This document shows positions 32,266-37,077 of a DNA stretch of 37,077 nucleotides, piece by piece. How positions within the stretch are numbered: the first letter of the stretch is position 1; the number at the start of each line of letters is the position of its first letter. The notes beneath the pieces are model-generated. The model saw only the letters and a list, made by a program, of their open reading frames with translations. It was not told where the DNA came from and did no database searches. The stretch covers positions 1-37,077 of the forward strand of contig QMZC01000013.1 in assembly GCA_003662995.1 (NCBI GenBank), read 5' to 3'. Position numbers and translations under genes: made by a program. The DNA comes from Archaeoglobales archaeon. Its GTDB lineage: Archaea > Halobacteriota > Archaeoglobi > Archaeoglobales > Archaeoglobaceae.

Positions 32266-33153
32266 ATGCAGGAAAAGCTAACAGATTATGCTGAAATTGA
32301 GATTTCGAGGGATGAGATTGACAGAGCATTGAAAAGAGCAGCAGATTTGATAAGAACGCGTGTTGATTACAAGTACATTCTAATCCTTTTGTTCTTGAAA
32401 AGATTGAGCGATGAGTGGAAAATCGAATATAAGAATGCTGTCGTTAAACTGATGCAAGAGGGGTTGGGGGAAGAGGGGGCTAAAGAGCTGGCTAAAGATC
32501 AATCCTTTAACAGATTTAATTACCCAGAAAAGTACACTTGGGATAAGCTCAGAGAGAACATAAACGAATTGCCTATAAAACTTTCAGAAGCTTTGAAGTT
32601 GATTGCAGAGAAAAATCCTGAGTTGCTGGGCGTTGTTGATAGGCTCGATTTTCTGGAGTTTACAAGGCATAAGGAGAATTTTGAGATATTGAAACAATTA
32701 TTTGAGTTGTTTAGCGGCTTACAATTGGGAAATGCATCTCCAGACGTTTTAGGAGATTCTTATGAGTGGATTTTGAGATATTTCGCCCCTCAAAAGGCTA
32801 AGGAGGGAGAAGTTTATACACCAAGGGAGGTTGTAAGGTTATTGGTTGAACTACTAAATCCCCAGCCAAAAGATGAGGTTTACGATCCAGCAGTTGGTTC
32901 TGGAGGTATGTTAATAGCATCCTATTACCATGTTAAAGAAAGATAGGGTGAGGAGGGTGCTAAGAAGCTCTTTCTTTATGGTCAAGAGGTTAATGCAACA
33001 ACTTTCGCAATTGCAAGGATGAATGCGATAATTCATGGTATTAGAGATGTTGAGCTTGCTGTTGGAGATACTTTACTAAGCCCGAAGTTTAAGGAAGGTG
33101 ATAGCTTTAAACAATTCAACATAGCAATAGCAAATCCACCTCCAAAAACAGGA
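32266..33153 (+). pseudogene. hsdM: Type I restriction-modification DNA methylase subunit HsdM, broken and truncated
   Basis: From ATG 32266 (GGTGG four bases upstream) the frame reads an HsdM N-terminal helical domain (RAADLIRTRVDYKYILILLFLKRLSDEW) and the start of the methylase domain (EVYTPREVVRLLVELL and DPAVGSGGML, SAM motif I). A TAG at 32944-32946 interrupts, but the same frame continues through GEEGAKKLFLYGQEVN, DTLLSP and NIAIANPP, the NPP catalytic motif at about 33133-33141. There the family sequence ends: the target-recognition and C-terminal parts are missing, and the frame runs straight into a HepT remnant. HsdS and HsdR are not in the window. Confidence 0.88.
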
Positions 33154-33373
33154 CTAAGGGTGCCTGAAGACTATGCAGACACTTTTAGAGTTGTATGAGA
33201 CAAATTTCTTTGATGAAGAATTTACTGAAAGGCTTGAGATGATGGCGAGGTTTAGGAACAGGCTTGTCCACATCTATTGGGATGTTGATGATGAAGTTGT
33301 TTATCAGATACTGCAAAAGGATATTGAGGATCTGGAATTGTTCTTGCAGAAATTTATGGATAAGCTAAGATAA
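33151..33373 (+). pseudogene. HepT (HEPN, DUF86) toxin C-terminal remnant
   Basis: GLRVPEDYADTFRV at 33151-33192 is in the hsdM frame, then a frame change (apparently two lost bases near 33190) leads to LYETNFFDEEFTERLE and MARFRNRLVHIYWDVDDEVVYQIL, ending at 33373. This contains RNRLVHIYW, the R-x4-6-H-x-Y catalytic motif of HepT RNase toxins of the MNT-HEPN modules. The first half of HepT and the MNT antitoxin are missing. It is a relic created when a deletion joined hsdM to hepT. Confidence 0.8.
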
Positions 33374-33537
33374 GCTTTATTTTACATCGAACTTTGGTGG
33401 CAAATTAATATTAAATGGGTAAGAAGAGAAGTTCGAAACACTTTTTATTGAGGATTAGATTGAAAAATGATTCGCTTCTTAATCTCAATTTTTAAAAACT
33501 ACGTCAAATTAAATGTAGATTTTAGCAATAAAAACCC

Positions 33538-33573
33538 ATAAATTTAAAAGCATACAAATATATATTTGGTGGT
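33538..33573 (+). promoter_or_regulatory. Promoter and Shine-Dalgarno of the virus-like structural gene
   Basis: TAAATTTAAAAG at about 33538-33550 and a second AT-rich CAAATATATATTT (about 33555-33567) are TATA-like. GGTGGT at 33568-33573 is a Shine-Dalgarno five bases before ATG 33579. Confidence 0.45.
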
Positions 33574-33578
33574 AGAAA

Positions 33579-33848
33579 ATGGTTAAAGTAACTAATGTAT
33601 TTGGTGATGAGTATTCAGGAAAGGTAGGAAATTCAGGCGTATTCGCAAAGTGGAAAGGTAGACAGTACAGAAGGAAGTACGTAATTCCAGCTAACCCAAG
33701 AACACCTAAGCAGCAAGAAGTAAGAAGTTCATTTGATAATGCTGTACAGTTGTGGAAGGAGTTTTTACAGCCAATGAAGAAGAACTACAACTTCTTAGCT
33801 GTACCAAAGCAGATTAGTGGCTTTAACATGTGGGTTTCCAGATACTAA
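33579..33848 (+). CDS. Virus/prophage-like structural protein, first segment (in-frame TAA ends it)
   Basis: 89 residues with basic, aromatic content: GKVGNSGVFAKWKGRQYRRKYVIP then ANPRTPKQQEVRSSFDNAVQLWKEFLQPMKKNYNF. The GKxGNxxFxKWKGxxxxRxYVxPxNPxTPxQ pattern is common in phage and virus structural proteins. It ends FNMWVSRY-TAA, but the same frame continues at once with SLVTKGLPAPQLPKIGF through 34190. No Shine-Dalgarno precedes the second part. So this is likely one gene cut by a nonsense codon, or a readthrough product. Confidence 0.6.
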   Translation: MVKVTNVFGDEYSGKVGNSGVFAKWKGRQYRRKYVIPANPRTPKQQEVRSSFDNAVQLWKEFLQPMKKNYNFLAVPKQISGFNMWVSRY

Positions 33849-33851
33849 AGC

Positions 33852-34190
33852 TTGGTAACTAAGGGATTACCAGCCCCACAGCTACCAAAGATTGGATTTA
33901 AGCAGATTTGCTCAGGAACAACGGATGTTAGCGATGAGGCAATTCCAAATGGAAATGGTCCACACACCTTAGCAAACAACCCAGTTAAGTTAGCTTCACT
34001 AACTTACACACCTGGCTCAGGAGATCCAACAATTGATTTCATTGTTGAAGTTGATAGAGGAGTTGTTAGAGTTTTAGCAGCAAAAACTGGAATTCTAAAA
34101 ATTGACTACACGGCTTTGGGAAGAGAAGTTACAGGAGAAGAGTTAGCAACAGATCCAGAGGCTAACACAGAATACAGAGTGAAATATTGA
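33852..34190 (+). CDS. Virus-like structural protein, second segment (same frame, between TAA and TGA)
   Basis: 112 codons open from TTG 33852 in the same frame as the first segment. Reads LVTKGLPAPQLPKIGFKQI and a beta-rich region with TYTPGSGDPTIDFIVEVDRGVVRVLA, ending with EANTEYRVKY before TGA (34188-34190). A TTG start with no Shine-Dalgarno is poor, so separate translation is doubtful. Content suggests capsid or tail beta domains; no closer family is recognised. Confidence 0.5.
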   Translation: MVTKGLPAPQLPKIGFKQICSGTTDVSDEAIPNGNGPHTLANNPVKLASLTYTPGSGDPTIDFIVEVDRGVVRVLAAKTGILKIDYTALGREVTGEELATDPEANTEYRVKY

Positions 34191-34199
34191 CCAATCGAT

Positions 34200-34556
34200 T
34201 TGCAGTCTGTCAAGATTTACATTGACACTACAGAACAAGATGCTATAGAAGTTGATTTGAGAAATGGGAAGGTTTACTTCACAAAAACAGCCCCATCTTC
34301 AGGTTCAGCAGCAGTTAGCTATTCATACCTAAACACACCGATTGAGGATGCTAAGTGTGAAATAAGGAAGGCTGGCTCTTCATTCTTGACATTCAGGGAG
34401 TACAGCAATGAAGATGGATCATTAATCTTGGCACAAACAGTTGAGGATCAAAACTACGACATGACAATTGAGGCTGCAGGCTACGCATCTTACATTGTGG
34501 CAAACAAGTCAGCAGTTGACGTTGTGAAAGACGTTTGCATTGTAATGTCCACGTAA
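34200..34556 (+). CDS. Virus-like structural protein, third segment (same frame, after TGA)
   Basis: 118 codons from TTG 34200, again in the same frame. SVKIYIDTTEQDAIEVDLRNGKVYFT then APSSGSAAVSYSYLN is a typical repeat unit of virion and adhesin beta domains and follows naturally from EYRVKY in the second segment, across the TGA. The rest, CEIRKAGSSFLTFREYSNEDGS and YDMTIEAAGYASYIV, resembles a carboxypeptidase-regulatory-like domain. Ends at TAA 34554-34556. No Shine-Dalgarno. Confidence 0.5.
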   Translation: MQSVKIYIDTTEQDAIEVDLRNGKVYFTKTAPSSGSAAVSYSYLNTPIEDAKCEIRKAGSSFLTFREYSNEDGSLILAQTVEDQNYDMTIEAAGYASYIVANKSAVDVVKDVCIVMST

Positions 34557-34652
34557 GCAGCTCCAAACCAAGTGTTAACGAATTAAAACCCTCCAATTTT
34601 TTGGTAATTAGCAGCTAAACTCAAATTCCACACAAATTAGAAACAAAAAAGC

Positions 34653-34896
34653 ATGAACTTGGATTCAACTACTCTGCAGCTAATCTTGAATTTGATAATC
34701 TATCTAATAACTGTAATCTACTTCTTCGCTTCCTTAAAAGTTAAGGTTGATGTTTTAATCAAAGAGTTTTCAGAAGTTAAATTCAAACTGCATAGACATA
34801 GCATCAATTACCGCAAAGCTTGAGCAGATTGAGAGGAAAATAGAAAGGATTTGCAATCTGATTGATGAAAGTCTATACAGAAAGAACGGTAGATGA
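34653..34896 (+). pseudogene. Small membrane plus coiled-coil protein, frameshifted (XhlA-like type)
   Basis: From ATG 34653: MNLDSTTLQLILNLIIYLIT followed by VIYFFASLKVKVDVLIKEFS is one membrane helix and the start of a coiled coil, ending at TGA 34821-34823 after a frame change around 34785-34790. One base shifted, the natural continuation is IDIASITAKLEQIERKIERI then CNLIDESLYRKNGR, ending at 34896. Such short helix-plus-coil proteins occur in viral tail/lysis modules. Not known whether the shift is a mutation or recoding. It overlaps the start of the next gene (34865). Confidence 0.55.
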
Positions 34897-35980
34897 AGAC
34901 TATTCTGCCTACAAACATCAGGATAAATCGGGAAGACGATTTTTTGTAAGAAGGAGAATTAAGCCAGATAGAGTAGGTAAACGAAGCAACTTAACTCAAG
35001 ACTTGGCTGTTAAGGAAGCTCATCGCTTAGCCTTAGAAAAATGGAAAGATTACGACATCTATGCACAATCAACTTTCAAACTTATGAAGGTGAAATCACC
35101 GTTAACAGGAAAAGTTCTTTCAGGCTATCAGTTGGCAGTAGCAATAAACAAGTGGTTGATTGAGAGAGGTAAAGGTTCTTTAGATGAATGGTATCTTGCT
35201 GCATTCAAGCTGTTAGATTCTAACAACAATCCAATAATAAATGCAAATGTAAACATCTACTCAACTTTAGCACAACAATGGTACAATTTAACTCTAAAAT
35301 CAGATGAATTTGGTTGCATAGGACCGTTTGCGATCTTCCCAAAACTTGACAATTATGTAATTGAGATAGAATATGAAAACAATGGAACAAAGAAGGTTGT
35401 AATTTCAACTTTAAAGAGAACAAAATTTGGTGATGAAGAGATTCCGATTAAACGATTCTTATTCACAACTCATTGCAAAGATGAATACGATCTAAAGAAG
35501 GCTATAAGCGGAATTGCAGGTTGCCATCCAAATCAAGTTACGATATGGCAGGATGCATGCAACGAATTCAACAGGTTTTACTTTGTGAGGTATAGAAGTT
35601 ATACTTACTACGGATGGACGTACAGATTTGATGTTAACTACTGGCTCGGATGCACATCAGCAACCGTTTCACAAGGAAGAGTTGTTTTAGCAACGAGGTT
35701 GGATGATGAAGGATTTAATTGTGGAGAAGGAGTTTTGTTTGCGAGGATTAGCTGGATGGCAACGTGGGGTTATTGGTATTCTGAGACAAGACAAAGGATG
35801 TACAATGCTGAATTTGCCTTCTATGATGTAGATTACTTGCAAATGCCATTAAACAAACGTTACTACTTTCCAGAAGCTGGAAGCAAAATTTTACCACCGT
35901 ATCAACTAAATGCAAAGCTTATCAGCAAAATAAGCAGTATAACTCTTGCAGATGAAGACTATTCGATAGAATTGAGATGA
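34865..35980 (+). CDS. Large virus-like structural protein of unknown family
   Basis: 371 residues, start ATG 34865, mixed Tyr/Trp-rich. N-terminal region: HQDKSGRRFFVRRRIKPDRVGKRSNLTQ, reminiscent of the KWKGRQYRRKYVIPANPRTP pattern in the 33579 segment, so perhaps the same module. Then KLLDSNNNPIINANVNIYS (a carboxypeptidase-regulatory-like beta domain, about 115-170), and a C-terminal domain rich in Tyr/Trp/Arg (about 205-370) with FVRYRSYTYYGWTYRFDVNYWLG and four or more Cys. The latter could be a receptor or surface binding part. No catalytic motif is visible. The frame remains open for 14 codons past its TGA. Confidence 0.65.
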   Translation: MKVYTERTVDEDYSAYKHQDKSGRRFFVRRRIKPDRVGKRSNLTQDLAVKEAHRLALEKWKDYDIYAQSTFKLMKVKSPLTGKVLSGYQLAVAINKWLIERGKGSLDEWYLAAFKLLDSNNNPIINANVNIYSTLAQQWYNLTLKSDEFGCIGPFAIFPKLDNYVIEIEYENNGTKKVVISTLKRTKFGDEEIPIKRFLFTTHCKDEYDLKKAISGIAGCHPNQVTIWQDACNEFNRFYFVRYRSYTYYGWTYRFDVNYWLGCTSATVSQGRVVLATRLDDEGFNCGEGVLFARISWMATWGYWYSETRQRMYNAEFAFYDVDYLQMPLNKRYYFPEAGSKILPPYQLNAKLISKISSITLADEDYSIELR

Positions 35981-36026
35981 TACAAAAATTACAGCGAGCT
36001 AATTGCGGGATGTTGTTGTAAATAAC

Positions 36027-36137
36027 ATGTACAACATGCAAGCTGATTGCATGCTAAAAAGCCTAATCAACAACAAATCAACCGAGCTAATTGCAAGTGG
36101 TAAAGCTATTCATCAAAAAACCCATGCTTGTTGCTAA
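36027..36137 (+). CDS. Short open frame between the structural gene and the nuclease-like gene
   Basis: 36 codons: MYNMQADCMLKSLINNKSTEL then IASGKAIHQKTHACC. No Shine-Dalgarno and no family recognised. It contains a perfect inverted repeat (CATGCAA at 36035-36041 and TTGCATG at 36047-36053). It may be a chance frame or a small viral protein; the same CGAGCTAATTGC sequence occurs at 35995-36006 and 36083-36094. Confidence 0.25.
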   Translation: MYNMQADCMLKSLINNKSTELIASGKAIHQKTHACC

Positions 36138-36147
36138 AGTTAGTTTA

Positions 36148-36639
36148 ATGGAAAAAAACATGCCTAGAAAGTGGTATTCTGTAAAAGAATTAGAAAATCA
36201 ACTGATAATTGAAACGAGAAACCACACTATTACGATAAGAAGGGATGATGAAAGTATAGAAATTAAAAACAAAAGGTTGTTCTCCCACTCAATTCACAAC
36301 AGCATGCTGATAAGCTATGTTAATAAGCTTAGAAAGAGAGGAATAATTCGTTTAAATGCAGATTGCTCAGCAATTAAAGGAAGGGATAAATCAATTCCTC
36401 TGTTGTTCAACAATAAAAGGGCAGATGTTGTTTATTATGAGGATAACAAGTTGTGTATTGCTGAAATAAAGAACTGTCATGAGATTGGGTTAGAGAGAAC
36501 AGCACAACAGCTAAAAGAGTATGTTAAACATGCTGATAAAGTGATGTTAGTTGTGCCAAAAAAATGCGTAAACGATGCAAGGGATTTGCTGATTATTTTG
36601 GGCTTGCAAACCAAAGTTGAGGTTGATACGTACGACTAA
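36148..36639 (+). CDS. Predicted PD-(D/E)XK-type nuclease, viral or element-encoded
   Basis: 163 residues from ATG 36148 (an in-frame TTG at 36091 would add 19). N-terminal part with WYSVKELENQLIIETRNHTI. A C-terminal alpha/beta domain has RADVVYYEDNKLCIAEIKN: D93, E106 and K108, the D-x(n)-ExK pattern of Hjc/VRR or restriction-like nucleases, then HEIGLERTAQQLKEYVKHADKVMLVVP, where the Gln and helix fit the usual core. No close family is recognised. It may be a replication, recombination or host-defence nuclease of the element. Confidence 0.6.
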   Translation: MEKNMPRKWYSVKELENQLIIETRNHTITIRRDDESIEIKNKRLFSHSIHNSMLISYVNKLRKRGIIRLNADCSAIKGRDKSIPLLFNNKRADVVYYEDNKLCIAEIKNCHEIGLERTAQQLKEYVKHADKVMLVVPKKCVNDARDLLIILGLQTKVEVDTYD

Positions 36640-36666
36640 TAAGAAAACTCAACAATCAAACTAATT

Positions 36667-37007
36667 ATGCCAGCATGGCTATTAATTGAAATAGCGTGGG
36701 AGCTTGTTAGCGATGCAAGAACTGTATGCTCCAACATTATGTTTCTTTACGAAGAGGCAATGCAGATATGCAATTTTGCAATCTACTTAGCCTTAAACAA
36801 CAAAGACTACTTAGCTGTCAAAAAATTGTGAGCTATCTAAACGAAACTTTGTTGCCAGAAGCTGAAGAATTCGCTATGCTTTGGGGTTACATTGCATATC
36901 CCGTTAACATTACGTTTGAGGCATTCTACCAAGCAGAGAGGAAGTTTGTGGATACAATGTTGTTAATTCTTAAAGGCAAAGAAGGAGAAGTGGAAGAAAC
37001 AACATAA
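36667..37007 (+). pseudogene. Hypothetical protein with a -1 frameshift at an A6 run
   Basis: From ATG 36667: MPAWLLIEIAWELVSDARTV then CSNIMFLYEEAMQICNFAIY, LALNNKDYLAVKKL, stop at 36829-36831. Reading -1 at the A6 run (36820-36825) continues as IVSYLNETLLPEAEEFAMLWG and YIAYPVNITFEAFYQAERKF to TAA at 37007, giving about 113 residues. An all-helical protein of no known family. Could be a slippery-site product, an indel, or a read error in a homopolymer. Nothing further is recognisable after 37007. Confidence 0.5.
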
Positions 37008-37077
37008 TCCAGAAAATCAGGTTGATAGAGAGCGTGGAGCGATAAAAAGCGAAAAAAGTTAAGGAATACTAAAGCAA

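Noticed and set aside
32944-32946. TAG in hsdM as a pyrrolysine codon
   Set aside because: The surrounding gene is truncated and fused to another relic, other stop types also interrupt nearby genes, and no pyrrolysine genes are in view; decay explains it better.
33447-33489. Imperfect inverted repeat downstream of the hepT remnant (possible terminator)
   Set aside because: Only 10 of 13 arm positions pair, no strong T run follows directly, and archaeal termination usually does not need a hairpin.
33579-35980. A diversity-generating retroelement with the large Tyr/Trp-rich protein as target
   Set aside because: No reverse transcriptase, template repeat or variable-repeat pair is visible in the window, and the C-terminal domain lacks recognisable lectin-type motifs.
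1-37077. tRNA, rRNA and CRISPR arrays
   Set aside because: No GTTCRANYC-type T-loop in a cloverleaf context, no rRNA-like segment and no evenly spaced direct repeats were found by reading both strands; a covariance-model search was not possible here.

Overview
The window looks like a piece of a euryarchaeal chromosome, most likely a hyperthermophilic member of the Archaeoglobales (Archaeoglobus, Ferroglobus or Geoglobus type). The evidence is the gene content: archaeal ribosomal proteins (L18Ae, L31e, L39e, S19e, S6e), aIF6, prefoldin, an archaeal exosome-proteasome operon, family B DNA polymerase, an AMA-type AAA ATPase (a family described from Archaeoglobus and methanogens), a heterodisulfide-reductase-like Fe-S protein and a tungsten aldehyde:ferredoxin oxidoreductase. 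Many genes show GGTG-type Shine-Dalgarno sequences, and others have a TATA box about 25 bases before the start codon, which suggests leaderless mRNAs. The species call is an inference. Layout, left part: 1-3881 is a minus-strand information-processing operon reading yhbY, rps19e, PDCD5-like, rpl39e, rpl31e, eif6, rpl18a, pfdA, ftsY. 3882-5768 is a less conserved insert with a frameshifted secreted metzincin-like protease and a small membrane protein. 5747-8430 carries aroE, a nitroreductase, rps6e and a methyltransferase. 8431-9036 is gene-poor and may hold a decayed gene. 9037-10463 is a CitG-like/DUF447 pair. Middle: 10502-14485 is the operon pop5, psmA, SBDS, rrp4, rrp41, rrp42 (minus strand). 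Then follow an Hdr-like Fe-S protein, a feoA-dtxR iron regulation pair with two operator-like palindromes around its TATA box, the AMA ATPase, thpR, cca, a fused hexulose-phosphate synthase/RraA gene, an oadG-bccp-oadB sodium-pump cluster and polB. 25348-30454 has a geranylgeranyl-reductase-like flavoprotein, a flippase-like membrane protein, AOR and a gpsA-like dehydrogenase. Right part, 30588-37077, is an accessory island. It starts with a compact minus-strand operon EVE - PD-(D/E)XK nuclease - DUF365, which is the best candidate here for an undescribed (defence-like) system. Divergent from it lies a wrecked type I restriction methylase, hsdM, that stops at a TAG, continues in frame and is then fused in frame to the tail of a HepT (HEPN) toxin. 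From 33579 onward come virus- or prophage-like genes: a structural-type protein split by in-frame TAA and TGA stops, a frameshifted small membrane/coiled-coil protein, a large Tyr/Trp-rich protein, a nuclease-like protein and a final frameshifted gene at an A6 run. Either this island is decaying, or its viral genes use recoding; the sequence alone cannot settle that.
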